Assembly (NCBI GenBank): GCA_036245525.1
Contig: BTPG01000005.1
Location: forward strand, 182,518,245 to 182,582,244
Reading direction: 5' to 3'
DNA length: 64,000 nucleotides
DNA from: Semisulcospira habei
Lineage: Eukaryota; Mollusca; Gastropoda; Semisulcospiridae
Within the stretch, counting starts at the first letter, position 1; each line of letters opens with the position of its first letter. The translations under genes and the position numbers were made by a program. The notes under the pieces were generated by a model. It was not told the DNA's origin. It did not search any database and saw nothing but the letters and a program-made list of their open reading frames with translations. This document shows positions 12,010-21,984 of the stretch, one piece after another.

Positions 12010-12342
12010 TATTGAATAGGCACTTTTCACAGTTGTACGGATCGACCAAAAGAGCAGTTGCTTTTGCTGGCCTCATTCAAATCAGCACCCACGCCGCTCT
12101 ACCTCCTTTTGGCACAATATCTCCAAGAAGTTGACACTTTGTTTCTGTTCACAGTTATCGCTGAAAGTCCGAGGGAGTCGACTATGTCCAGAATGCATCC
12201 CAGAGGATCACTTACCAGAGAAGGGACAGTGGACACACGATCTGCACTAACCACAACTCCGGACCTTGGCCAAAGACACACTCTGCAATGCTTGTACCCC
12301 TCTATTCAGGTGTCATGATATTACAAAAAAAAAACCCAACAA

Positions 12343-12378
<36 letters not shown>

Positions 12379-15300
12379 AATTTATATAGCGCTTAATCTT
12401 AATCAAAAGCTCTAAGCGTTTTACAATCTGAACACAAAAATAAAATACAATGACATGCTAATGGGTAGACCATCGAAACCGATGATGTTGTCATTGTGCA
12501 TGACTTCAAATTGGTGAAGGTGAAGATCCATGCACAAAACCTGCGCGTGAAGGAGATTTTGGTGGAGAAGCTGTTGCTCTGGAGCAACCCCACCCTCAGA
12601 AAACAGAGTCCAGTGGCACGATGAGACGTTACAACTGGTAGCTTCCTTGGCTGCAGTGGATGGCCAATGACATGCACAAAACAAACAAAACATAATACCC
12701 GAACACACCACTTTTACAATGAACTAAACAAACAATACATACATAATAATTTATATTCTAATTAACATTCAGTCTAAACAAGGAGGATTCATCATCATCA
12801 TCATCAGTTCCTTGCCCGAACTGGGCGTTGGGGGGACTGAAAGGCAGCAGCAACAGACAGTGCTCTCCACTGAGTTCTATTTTGGGCGGTGGCAAGCAAG
12901 TCTGACATCTCGAGTTCGGTCCATTCTTTTATGTTTGCGACCCAACTCTTTCTCTGACGACCTCGCCGACGACTTCCTTCGAGAGTGCCTTGGAGGATAG
13001 TCTTGGACAAGGTGTTGTGTCGGGTCACGTGGCCAAACCAAGCAAGCTTGCGCCGTTTCACGGTTGCCAGAAGGGGTTCATGTGGGCCCACCAGGGAAGT
13101 GACGATGCTCCGTACATATTCGTTGGTCTTGTGCTCGCGGTACGAGATGCGGAGCAACTTCCTCAGGCACTTGTTCTCAAAGGCCTGGATTTTCTTTTCT
13201 GAGTCTGCAAGCAGTGTCCAAGTCTCACAGCCGTAGAGTAGAATAGACACTATGAGGGACTTGTAAAGCCTGTACTTGATGGTGAAGCTGATGGAGTTAC
13301 TTCGCCATATCCTGTCCAGCCTGGCCATTGCGGATGTTGCTGTACCTATCCTGATACGGATCTCTGCTATCCAACTACCGTCTTTGGACAGGGTGGCTCC
13401 CAAGTACTTGAAGCTATTGACCTCTTCTAGCTTTTGGCCATTCATGTGAATGTTGCTGCTGCTGTCGCTTGTGGTGTTGATCATCACTTTGCTTTTATCC
13501 ATACTGATCTCCATGCCATAAGACCCTGCGCTACTTGAAAGTTTGTCTGTCAGGTTTTGGAGCTCACTATTGCTGCCTGCCATGAGGTCAATGTCGTCTG
13601 CGAATCGAAGATTGCACAGGGATCTGCCACCAATAGAGATTGAAGTATGGTGGTCGTGGAGGGTTTCCTGCATGATCTTCTCCAGGAATATGTTGAAAAG
13701 GACAGGAGAGAGCAGGCATCCTTGACGGACACCGATCGTCGTCCTGAAGAACTCGCCTGACTGATTGTTAAGTAGAACCGCGCTGCAGGCGTTCTTGTAA
13801 AGCGCTTCTATCATTTGGATCAGTCCCTCCTCTATGTTGAACGATCTCATGACTTGCCAGAGTCCGTCATGCCAGACGCGATCAAATGCTTTCCTGAAAT
13901 CAATGAAGTTGTGGTAGAGTTCGCGCTGATGCTGCAGATGTTTCTCGATCAGGACGCGGCAGTTGAAAATCTGCTCTACAGTGCTTCTTCCAACTCTGAA
14001 GCCAGCCTGTTCTTCTGCCAGCAGTTCCTCGGCGAAAGTTTTGAGGCGGTTGAGAATGATTCTAAGCATTACTTTGCTAGGGTGACTTATCAGACTGATA
14101 GTTCTGTAGTTCTGGCACTGTTTCAGGTTTCCTTTCTTGGGGAGCGGGATCACTAGAGACTGTGTCCATTCTACTGGCCATTTCTTTTGCTCCCAGATCT
14201 TTTGACAGAGTGTAGTGAGGACCTTCGTTGTTACTTCTCCTCCATGTTTCAACAGTTCAGCAGGTACGTTGTCTACACCTGGAGACTTTCCTCCCTTCAG
14301 GCCGCGTACGGCTACTACAACTACAAGGCTGAGCCAGACACCAGCATCCTCCAAAACAACCAAGGAGGATTACAGAACTACAACTAAGGCATCAAACACT
14401 GGCAGTTATTCAAAGTAAAGCTTGAAGAGGGGAGTTTTCAACGACCTCTTGAAGTCAGAGACAGACTCACTGTTTCTGACCTCAAGAAGAAGTGTATTCC
14501 ATAACACTGGGGCTTGATAAACAAAACAACAACAACAAAACCAACAAAACCCCAATAAAATAGTAATTGGATAGACGGATGGAGGGACGGGCTGGTTCGG
14601 ACGGACAGACGGACGGATTATCACCAATGTGCAGGTTGAACTGGAGAGTCCGGACAAACCAGAAACCGTCAGCGCCATCAACATTCGGGGTTGGAAGGTG
14701 GACCTGAGTTTTCTAGAGGTCTTCGCCAAATGCTGGCCCGTTATGGAAAACCTCCACTCAATCTGTTTCTGGCGTGCAGGCCTGACAAAACCGGCGCTTG
14801 AATATTTCGTCAACTTTCTGCCGCAGTGTCAGCACCTGAAGGAACTCTGTGTGGACAACAACGCGATCCCTGAGCAGTGCTTTCACATTATCATCGAAGG
14901 TGTGTTATGCAGGAGGTACAAGAAGGTATACAGGGGTATACTTTAACTCATTCAGCCCCGACACACCCCAGCAAGACATGGATCGAGCATGATAGTTCAA
15001 GGGTGATGCCAGAATAGCTTGGCGCCCATAGGCGCCAAGCTATTCTGGCACCACCCTTGAGCTATCATGCTCGATCTGTCTCTAGAATTGTAATACAGTC
15101 CTTCAGAGGGCAACTTCAATACTGGAGGATTTGGGTCCTGGTGTTGATTGAGTTAAGCCTTTGTGCATGCAGCCACGGTTACTGTTTACTGGTATAACAG
15201 TACAGACACCAAGGGGAATAACACAGAGCTGGGCATACACACAGTTAGTTCCCCTGCACTTCTAAATGTGGTCGGGTAAACACCCTGAAATCCTACCTCA

Positions 15301-18300
15301 GTGCCACAGACACCCATTTTTTCCCCTGCCTACTTCCTAAGTTCCAGAGAAAGACATGGGTTAAAGGCTTGACCTGACGCATCCTTTTTAGGGATGTATT
15401 TGATAGCCTTGTGTTTTTTTTTTTTTACCTGCGAATTATTCTGTGGGCTGGCGTTTGGGTGCCTGATAGAAAGGGGGTAGGGGAGCTAACTGTTTGTATG
15501 TCCAGCGCTGAGTAATTTCCGTTGCTATATTGAACTTTCTGAATGCAATGTGGAGCACTCGAACTGTGCTGCAAGTAAGTCTCACACAGTTAACTAATTT
15601 CTCACGGCTTCATTATTGGCTCACGTGCGAAGCAAAAGTGAGTCTATGTTTTGGGCCAGTGGCGGTCCGACCGTCGTCCGTCCGCCGTCGTCCGTGATAA
15701 ACTTTAACGTTGGCATTTTCTCGCAGACTATTCAAGCGACAGTCTTCAAACTTGACCGAAGGATACTTTGTGGCAAGACTTTTCTAAACATACTAATTTC
15801 CGTGACCGTTCACAAAGGTCAAGGTCACAGGGGATCAGGAAAGAGGAAAAAATAGCCATATTTTAACAACATTTATTTTGTCTCAAATACTGTTCACAAC
15901 ATCAAACCCAAACTTGGTACAAAGATACCTGATGGTACAACATGTCTATGCATACTAATTGGTTGACCCCTGGGAAAGGTCAAGGTTCACAAGAGAGGTA
16001 AAAATCCATATTTTGGACAAAAGATATGTTTGTCTCAAATACTATTCACAACTTCAAATCCAAACCTGGTACAGAGATACCTGATGGTAAGACCTATCAA
16101 TGCATACTAATTTGGATGACCCTTCTGAAATGTCAAGAGTCACAAGAGGTCGCCAAATGTGTGAAAAATGCCAAGTTTTGATAGAATTGTAGTTATTATC
16201 AACATTTTTGCAAACTTTTCAATCAAATTTGGCACAAAGTTAGCTGATAAGACCGTCTTATGCATATTAATTTAGTCCCATCGCAAAGGACAAAGGTCAC
16301 GGGGGTTGACAAATTTTAAGAAAACGTGGTTTTTGCTGGTGCAGAAGCCAGCGTTTTACTTATTGTCGCAAAGGTCACACATATGTAAATTGGTCATACA
16401 CGTCAGCAATAAGGGCTTTGCCTTTCTTGTTTTGGTGTTTCTTCAATACCTGGTTGTCTGCCTTAGATCGTCTGCCATGCATTCTATGTGCTATTTTAGG
16501 GAGTGACTTCCCTTTTCTTAGCGACCGAATTATGGGTGGCGGGACATTTCTAAAGCCTTTCACTGCCGAAAAAAAAAAGAACAACTGCAAGAGACATAAA
16601 TCGTCATGAGCCCCCACAAACTGCGGGGGCTCATGAAGATCTATGCCTCTTGCTGAAACCATTTTGTAGCCATGTTCCTTGGACCGACGTGGAAGGGGTT
16701 CAGGGACACTGTGTTAACTCATTGTGCCCGAGGTACAAAATACCCACATTGTGGAGTTATCCTCTGACGACTGCATATCAATTCAGGAGACCGATCGACC
16801 ATGATAGTTCAAGGGTGGTGGCAGAAAAGCTTGGCGCCTATAGGCGCCAAGCTATTCTGCCACCACCCTTGAACCATCAAGGCCGAGGCATATCTTGCTG
16901 TGGTGCATCGCGGGCAGAGTGAGTAATGGCCCCGCCACACATGCCGGTTGTGCCCCGATTTTGAAGCCGATTCCGATCCGATTGCGATCGGATGACGTCA
17001 TATATCCGATCCGATCCCAATCGGCTGGGAATCGGGTGTTTAGAACCTGCTCTATTTTTCCGATCCGAATCGGCCCCGATTGTAAGCTTCAACCAATCAG
17101 AGCGCGTCTCGCAAAGCACGTCGTTTTTTCATTTTGAAAATGGCGGAAGATCAGTACCACCTTCGTTGCCGATGTTTCGCCCGCCTCTTCCCGAATATGA
17201 TGCAAAACTGCTGATAATGCAAGCACATCATCATCACTGTCAAAACTAGCAGCCATTTCGCTAAACAGGTACGACCTTGATCTTCGATTCAAACCGGTCG
17301 GCAAAAAATAAGTCGGGGAATGTGTGGCAGTGCACACGTTTTTGTAGTCCGGTCCGATCACACTCCGATTCGAAACTGCTCGAGAATCGGCCTCAACATC
17401 GACATGTGTGGCGGGGCCTTTAAGAAAATATTTGACGTCGATATACATGTATCTTTAAGTAAAAAAGCGCTCTGACATCTCTTCAGGGAATAGCGTGCAA
17501 CACCTCTCGCTGCGTCACTGTTCCATCGACAACGAAGGCGCGAAACAGATAGGTCTCGCCATAGCCGGCGTGAAGGAACCTCGCAAACCCAAGCTGATTT
17601 CTCTGAACCTTACCGGGAACTACATCGGCGATGAAGGGGTGGCATACATTGCCAGCGCTCTTAGGCATAACAGGTATTCTTACATCATGATGATGATGTT
17701 GATGATGATGTTGATGAAGATGTTGATGATGATGACGTTGATGAAGATGATGGTGTTGATGATGCTGAGGATGATAATCATGATGTGGATGATGATGCTA
17801 ATATCGATGATACTATCGGTAATGCTGATGCTGGAAAGATGATGATGTTGATGATGCGGATGATGATAATGATGATGTTGATGATGATGATAACATTGGT
17901 GATGATAATGGTGAGTTTGATGGTCATGATTATGATGATTTGTTCTTTTGCACAGCGCGCTAACATAATATTGCACACATGCTCATGACGCATTAGATGA
18001 CGGTGATCTTTCGTTCGCAACGGATGACTTCGAACAACGAACGAAATCACTGCGAGTAACCAGCCTTTTTTTAAAACCATAGACAACACTCAAAACCTCT
18101 CCAAGAGGCATAGATCCTCATAAATTCGGAGGGCTCATGAGGATCTATACGTCTTGGAGAGGTTTGGAGTGTTCTTTATGCGTATGATATACACTAGGTA
18201 CCCACTGTAATTACGCTCGTGTTCATCGAATTGTTCGCTGCCCACGAAACCACAGTTATATCGGATTGTTTCCAACAGGACCCTGCTGTCACTCTCCCTG

Positions 18301-19014
18301 GGCAACAACAAAATCGGAGACGCTGGCGCGTGCGGTTTGGCTGGCATCCTTTGCCCCTCCCCCCTCTCTCACGAGGAGATGGTGGAGCATCGCAGAAAGC
18401 TGCTTTCAATAGTAGAGGCACTACTCGCAGAGGCACTACTCGCAAGCCACGAACCCACCGGGCTGACCTCCCCGAGACGCCATAGCCCCGTCCCGGTCTC
18501 GCCCAGAGAGGGGAAGAGGAAATTATCCAAGGAAGCCACAGATATCAAGGGGAAGGGTGCGAAAGAGAAAGGAGCGGACAAAACCTCTGCCAAAGGGAAA
18601 AGAGTGGGGAAAGCAGACAGTAAGAAAGATATCGTGAAGGGAAAAGACAACACTACGTCAGTCACCTCAGTGAATAAAAAAGCTCATAGGAAAGAAAAAG
18701 TGTCAGCCTTGATGCCTCTCAGTAGCGAATGTTGTATCAAGGACGATCACATCTGTCCTGGGAACCGCGTCCTCATTAACCTAAACCTTGCGCGTAACCA
18801 GATTGGGGAGGACGGCCTGACAGCGCTCCTAGCGGCCCTGCGGCACCAGGAGGACGTCACCCAAGCCGGTTGGAAGGAGGGGCGAGGGTTGCTGCGCCTG
18901 TGTGTGGACAAAAACCAAGTGAGCCTCGACAGCAACGTTCTAAGGGAGATCAAGGAAATTATGAACAGCCGAGACCCATGTGGTGGTCCCGTTCGCCCGA
19001 CATCCGCCGAGTAA
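10886..19014 (+). CDS. LRRC71: Leucine-rich repeat-containing protein 71-like, copy a (six exons)
   Basis: Six exons at 10886-11082, 11709-11785, 12155-12309, 14635-14899, 17487-17673 and 18279-19014 join without a frame break (1617 nt, 538 aa plus stop); every junction is AG/GT and all phases agree. The start ATG follows CAAAA. Order of features: FEIDFTELC near residue 32, INIRGWKVDL introducing the LRR region, then repeats LKELCVDNNAIPEQ, LSLRHCSIDNEGAKQI, LISLNLTGNYIGDEG and LLSLSLGNNKIGDAGA, the HEEMVEHRRKLL segment, a Lys/Glu-rich linker, and a last repeat LINLNLARNQIGEDG. This order is diagnostic of LRRC71, which is associated with cilia and testis in vertebrates; its biochemical role is not established. 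It is shorter than copy b because the N-terminus and linker are reduced. AATAAA occurs at about 19144. Model rests on sequence alone. Confidence 0.85.
11083..11708. other. LRRC71-a intron 1, with a small family A variant hairpin
   Basis: A palindrome at about 11392-11462 has arms CACTCCAAACATCTCC and its complement around a deleted family-A core. It is the same sub-type as the copy at 18081-18174. The acceptor is TTTTTTTAACAG. Confidence 0.55.
11709..11785 (+). CDS. LRRC71: LRRC71-a exon 2
   Basis: 77-nt exon between TTTTTTTAACAG and GTAAGTC; encodes a basic stretch ending VRRK. Phase 2 in, phase 1 out. Accepted because it restores the phase needed by exon 3. Confidence 0.65.
11855..12010. 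repeat. (AAT)n followed by inverted (TTA)n
   Basis: About 90 bp of AAT then about 55 bp of TTA, an inverted pair of trinucleotide tracts in LRRC71-a intron 2. Confidence 0.95.
12155..12309 (+). CDS. LRRC71: LRRC71-a exon 3
   Basis: Acceptor TTCTGTTCACAG, donor CAG/GTGTCA. It ends LQCLYPSIQ, which aligns with FQYFMPKVQ of copy b just before VELESP / VDLDAP. Phase 1 in, phase 0 out. Confidence 0.75.
12459..12663. mobile_element. 205-bp insertion with 11-bp target duplication
   Basis: Flanked by CAATGACATGC at 12448-12458 and 12664-12674. The inserted DNA matches no family in the window. A plus-strand frame reads VKIHAQNLRVKEILVEKLLL, so it could be a short retroposed transcript piece. Origin unknown. 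Confidence 0.5.
12790..14360 (-). mobile_element. RTE-like LINE, 5'-truncated, copy 1
   Basis: Insertion bounded by a perfect 11-bp duplication, CAAGGAGGATT, at 12779-12789 and 14361-14371. The 3' end on the minus strand is a short GAT-repeat tail (CATCATCATCATCAT on the plus strand), and the 5' end is truncated inside the RT domain. It is nearly identical to copy 2 at 35143-36418 but reaches about 290 bp further 5'. It is antisense in LRRC71-a intron 3. Confidence 0.9.
12804..14363 (-). CDS. RTE-like reverse transcriptase (5'-truncated, open frame)
   Basis: Open frame of 519 codons without a stop. RT landmarks in order: GGKSPGVDNVPAELLKH, LVIPLPKKG, QAGFRVGRSTVEQIF, DFRKAFDRVWHDGLW, GVRQGCLLSPVLFNIF and the catalytic FADDIDLMAG. 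Then FKYLGATLSKDG, the thumb/connection region, RRKLAWFGHVTRHNTL and RRRGRQRKSWVANIKEW near the C-terminus. This layout is that of RTE/BovB-type elements. The apurinic endonuclease is absent because of 5' truncation, and the first 25 or so residues are not RT-like. It is a mobile-element gene, not a host gene. An intact frame plus a perfect target duplication indicates a recent insertion. Confidence 0.9.
   Translation of the reverse strand: MVVLEDAGVWLSLVVVVAVRGLKGGKSPGVDNVPAELLKHGGEVTTKVLTTLCQKIWEQKKWPVEWTQSLVIPLPKKGNLKQCQNYRTISLISHPSKVMLRIILNRLKTFAEELLAEEQAGFRVGRSTVEQIFNCRVLIEKHLQHQRELYHNFIDFRKAFDRVWHDGLWQVMRSFNIEEGLIQMIEALYKNACSAVLLNNQSGEFFRTTIGVRQGCLLSPVLFNIFLEKIMQETLHDHHTSISIGGRSLCNLRFADDIDLMAGSNSELQNLTDKLSSSAGSYGMEISMDKSKVMINTTSDSSSNIHMNGQKLEEVNSFKYLGATLSKDGSWIAEIRIRIGTATSAMARLDRIWRSNSISFTIKYRLYKSLIVSILLYGCETWTLLADSEKKIQAFENKCLRKLLRISYREHKTNEYVRSIVTSLVGPHEPLLATVKRRKLAWFGHVTRHNTLSKTILQGTLEGSRRRGRQRKSWVANIKEWTELEMSDLLATAQNRTQWRALSVAAAFQSPQRPVRARN
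14635..14899 (+). CDS. LRRC71: LRRC71-a exon 4
   Basis: Encodes VELESPDKPETV, INIRGWKVDL and the first LRR (LKELCVDNNAIPEQ). The acceptor is AATGTGCAG with a weak pyrimidine tract; the donor GAAG/GTGTGT is phase 1. The Trp-Arg-Ala-Gly-Leu-Thr junction is uninterrupted here, whereas copy b has an intron at the same place. Confidence 0.85.
14943..15156. mobile_element. TTAA-bounded MITE, family B
   Basis: TTAACTCATTCAGCCCC at left, TTGATTGAGTTAA at right, with a near-perfect central palindrome around GCTTGGCGCCCATAGGCGCC. It lies in LRRC71-a intron 4. Confidence 0.8.
15617..16330 (+). repeat. Molluscan-type dispersed repeat, copy 1, internally periodic
   Basis: Starts GCTCACGTGCGAAGCAAAAG and contains three to four diverged units of about 110-120 bp (CAAATACTGTTCACAAC, then TTGGTACAAAGATACCTGAT, then ATGCATACTAATT, then AAAGGTCAAGG). 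An inverted copy is at 21985-22700. No coding capacity. It may be a Helitron-type or other non-autonomous element; class unresolved. Confidence 0.6.
16584..16655. mobile_element. Family A hairpin
   Basis: CTGCAAGAGACATAAATCGTC with right arm GATCTATGCCTCTTGC around GAGCCCCCACAAACTGCGGG. Confidence 0.75.
16714..16925. mobile_element. TTAA-bounded MITE, family B, abutted by a Harbinger-like element
   Basis: Left end TTAACTCATTGTGCCCGAG; centre AGCTTGGCGCCTATAGGCGC. The expected right-terminal TTAA falls exactly where the Harbinger-like element at 16926 begins (GAGTAATGGCCCC). Confidence 0.7.
16926..17423 (-). mobile_element. PIF/Harbinger-like non-autonomous element, copy 1
   Basis: Terminal inverted repeats GGCCCCGCCACACATG at 16928 and CATGTGTGGCGGGGCC at the right end near 17404-17419. 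The right flank is TTAA. A minus-strand frame at 17256-17089 encodes a short peptide with SDDDVLALSAVLHHIREE, conserved with the copy at 31487-32003. The catalytic domain is missing. Superfamily call rests on terminal sequence style and TTA-like flanks and is moderate. Confidence 0.6.
17487..17673 (+). CDS. LRRC71: LRRC71-a exon 5
   Basis: Acceptor ACATCTCTTCAG; encodes VQHLSLRHCSIDNEGAKQI and the next LRR up to ALRHN. The donor is ACAG/GTATTC. The open frame that continues past the donor into the ATG-rich repeat is intron read-through. Confidence 0.85.
17685..17935. repeat. Degenerate (GAT)n tract in intron 5
   Basis: About 250 bp of GATGATGTT/GATGATGCT-type units. Met/Ile-rich or His-rich open frames on the two strands are artefacts of it. 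Confidence 0.9.
18081..18174. mobile_element. Family A variant hairpin with extra outer arms
   Basis: Outer arms ACACTCAAAACCTCTCCAAG and GAGAGGTTTGGAGTGT surround a family-A core, matching the reduced copy at 11392-11462. Confidence 0.7.
18279..19014 (+). CDS. LRRC71: LRRC71-a exon 6 (terminal)
   Basis: Acceptor TTGTTTCCAACAG. Encodes LLSLSLGNNKIGDAGA, HEEMVEHRRKLL, a Lys-rich low-complexity linker (about residues 335-415), the last repeat LINLNLARNQIGEDG and GLLRLCVDKNQVS, then TAA. The C-terminal block aligns with copy b (GLMRLCVHKNRGVS). Confidence 0.9.
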
Positions 19015-19058
19015 GGAAACTCGCTTTTTAATCCCATCACTGCCAGAGACTACTGGTT

Positions 19059-19260
19059 TTAACCCCTCCCCTGCCAGAGGCAAGAACTGAGATCTCCTAA
19101 ACCGTCACCAAAGCGCTGACGAAGCATGAAGCACACGGATGTGAATAAAGTCAACAAGAGGCATAGAACCTCATGAGCCCCCGCAGATGCGGGGGCTCAT
19201 GAGGTTCTATGTCTCTTGCAGTAATGTAGTGTGCATTGTTCTCGGCAGTTAAGAGGTTAA
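19059..19260. mobile_element. TTAA-bounded MITE, family A
   Basis: TTAACCCCTCCCCTGCCAG at left and GGCAGTTAAGAGGTTAA at right; perfect inner hairpin at about 19154-19221. Confidence 0.8.
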
Positions 19261-19956
19261 GCGATGACTCTATGTTGGTGATTTAAAGGCACTAGCCTTA
19301 ACCCACCTGTTCATGCATCCACCAGTAATGTAAACGTTATGCACAAGAGGAGAAATCGAGTTGGTTGCATGCATTGTCTCTCCCACAGAAAAGTAACCTC
19401 TATTTTGCGTTAGTCTGCATGCAAAACATACAGGAAATGAAGGTGGATGGACCATAGACGATGCCCCTATCAGCCGGGAGACCTAGACAAGCTATCTTTT
19501 GATATTCTTACTGCGTTTTGAAAACATTTTGTACACACTTTCGGATAACTTTTACACTTGTATACTTTGATAATAACCTTGATGCCTGGTGGTTCTCTAG
19601 CATGTTGTCAGGGCGTTGTTGCCAAACCCACGACCAGTATTTTAAAGGTCGCCGGTCAAGATGACCGCCTGTCAAATTGTTAGAGGAGACGCAGCGGGGC
19701 TTAAATTATACTGCTTTGTCAAGCAGTAGTTTTCTCTGAGCTTTTAAGAATATTGTGCATTGATTGCTAACGTATATATTATCACTTGTTGCGATTTTAA
19801 ACATATATTTATATGCATATATTGTTTGTTGATTTGAAATTTAAAATGTTATATACAGAAATATTTTGAATTAAAACAAATGAAATTAAGCGTTTTTATG
19901 TCTCTCCTTTTCTGATGTTTGTAGATTTTTTTTTATTCATTGTGAAAGGATTTGTG

Positions 19957-19990
<34 letters not shown>

Positions 19991-20003
19991 CTTGTGTGTG
20001 TGT
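19957..20003. repeat. (GT)n microsatellite
   Basis: Short GT tract followed by G-rich sequence. Confidence 0.9.
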
Positions 20004-20351
20004 AGAGGGAGGGGGGGTGAGGGCGGAGGGGAGGAGGCCGGGAGGGGGGAGGTTCCAAACGTTTGAACGACGCCGGGTACAGGCACGGGATGATCGTTGC
20101 GTCACTGGTCACATCTGAACACGGGCAGTCGTACTCCTATACACGTCAAGAGGTGACCAATAACTCAACGTTCATCCCACGCCTGTGTGGACGCCAGGCA
20201 TGGACTGCGCATGACTGTGCACTATGGAGCCGTCATCGGCCCGAGGGTCTTCACGGTGGAAATCAAGCAGCACAACATGCAACTGATCACCATTACAAGA
20301 AACAAATATGTTCTTCTGCATCAGTAGATACATCCGATGATAACGATTTCA

Positions 20352-20565
20352 TGAACTCATTCAGCCCGAGGGCCGTATTTCCCAAATTTTGGAGGCGTCA
20401 TCTAATGACTATGCACCAGTTGGATGAGATGGATCGACCATGATAATTCAAGGGCAGTGCCAGATAAGCTTGGCGCCGATAGGCGCCAAGCTAATCTGGC
20501 ACTACCCTTGAATTATCATGGTCGACCCATCTCCTGCTGTAGTGCGTCAGGGCTGATTGGGTTAA
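20352..20565. mobile_element. TTAA-bounded MITE, family B
   Basis: Left end TGAACTCATTCAGCCCGAGG (TTAA mutated to TGAA), right end GGGCTGATTGGGTTAA; almost perfect palindrome around AGCTTGGCGCCGATAGGCGCC. Confidence 0.8.
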
Positions 20566-20631
20566 GCCCTTGGCTGTCGGCAGCGTTTTTTTTTTTAATA
20601 AATCGAGGTGATTCCTGCGGCTCTTGTATGG

Positions 20632-20636
20632 TGTGT

Positions 20637-20712
<76 letters not shown>

Positions 20713-20752
20713 GTGTGCGTATGTGTGTATGTATGTGTGTGTGTGTGCGTGA
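20632..20752. repeat. (GT)n microsatellite
   Basis: About 120 bp of GT with a few interruptions at its right end. Confidence 0.95.
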
Positions 20753-21261
20753 CAGCGTGCGTGCATGCGTGTCTATGTATCATATGAATCAGTGTGTGTA
20801 CACGTATCATATGAATGCGTTTTGTACACTATAGAAATTAAATGTTAAACAAGACAATCAGCAATACAAATGTTACAGGAAAGGGAGAATGGGGGGGGGG
20901 GGGGGCAGGGGTGTCAACATGATTTAAACACATTCGAACACAAGACAAAAGGAAAGAGAAGTGATATTTAATATTGTACACACACCAGCAGGTAATAATT
21001 CACAGTCCATAGACACCAGTTAATAATTCACAATCTGTAAACCGCTATGGAAAGTGACACTGCTTTGGCTATAGCCAGTATACTATTTTTTTGTTTTTTT
21101 TTTGTTTTGGTGAAAAACGAGATGACCTTCAATAAAATACACAGAAACCCTTGTTTTCACAAGATCACATACTGCCCTTTGTCGAAGAGACTGCTCGAAA
21201 ATCAAAAGTAGGTCAAAGGCGAAAACATGCTATTTAGAAGTTTGTCCAGGATTTTAATCCA

Positions 21262-21350
21262 ATCCCAATGCGCAAAAGGCGATCGGGCCGATGTCGGCCG
21301 CCATTGGCAAGGCGGCCGACGTCTGTCCGATGGCTTTTGCACACTGAGAT
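21262..21350. mobile_element. Family C palindrome
   Basis: CCCAATGCGCAAAAGGCGAT paired with ATGGCTTTTGCACACTGAG around GGCCGCCATTGGCAAGGCGG. Confidence 0.7.
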
Positions 21351-21653
21351 GTTTATATGAAAACAGGTGCAATTCGGACCTGTTTCTGATTTCCGGAAAT
21401 TGACTGTTCTGGCAGGATTTGTCATACATATAAATAGCCCACAAAATGTTTGATTTCATATGCGGAATTGTAAATACAGTATCTATGTGGATGTTGCGTC
21501 AAAGGCTAATACAATGAAGAAGGAACAGTGGACAGAGAGGGACTTTGCCGTGGCACTACAATCAAATTAGTCAGTTATTTGAGTCAAACGCCGAGTAGGC
21601 GACTAAGGCCATCTGACGGCGGAGTACAATCTATGTGCGCTTATTTTCCTTTC

Positions 21654-21867
21654 TTAACCCCTTGTACCCCAACACCGAAATCCCCAAATGTTGCCGTTGT
21701 CCTCTGAAGACTGCATTGCAGTGCAGGACACAGATCGACCATGATAGTTCAAGGGTGATGCCAGAATAGCTTGGCGCCCATAGGCGCCAAGTTATTCTGG
21801 CATCACCCTTGAACTATCATGGTCGATCCATACCTTGCTGTGGTGTGTCTGGGGTAGAATGAGTTAA
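21654..21867. mobile_element. TTAA-bounded MITE, family B
   Basis: TTAACCCCTTGTACCCCAAC at left, GGGGTAGAATGAGTTAA at right; central palindrome around GGCGCCCATAGGCGCC nearly perfect. Confidence 0.85.
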
Positions 21868-21984
21868 CTCACATCAAATTACAGTTCCTACATTTAATGT
21901 TACAAAAGCTGTCTAGTTTATGGCAATGAGAATGTAAGATAACAAACAAACAAACTGCAAAGAAAGAGAAAACGAGAAGGCTTC

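Larger units (their letters stand above)
12345..14520 (-). mobile_element. Old CR1/L2-like LINE 3' end, interrupted by two later insertions
   Basis: On the minus strand the C-terminus of an RT ORF is readable from about 14520 to 14406 (WNTLLLEVRNSESVSDFKRS then a stop). Its 3' region resumes left of the RTE-like insertion and ends in TTAAGCGCTATATAAATTCT and an ATT tail near 12345. It lies antisense in LRRC71-a intron 3. Confidence 0.6.

Noticed and set aside
13543..14156. Plus-strand open frames opposite the RTE-like RT
   Set aside because: They are shadows of the intact minus-strand RT frame and repeat identically at 35893-36437.
17674..17842. Extension of LRRC71-a exon 5 into a Met-rich stretch
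   Set aside because: A clear donor (ACAG/GTATTC) precedes it, and the next exon restores the LRR with correct phase.
20180..20325. Coding-like fragment (YGAVIGPRVFTVEIKQHNMQ)
   Set aside because: About 47 codons with an upstream stop, no convincing acceptor and no recognised family; too weak to annotate.
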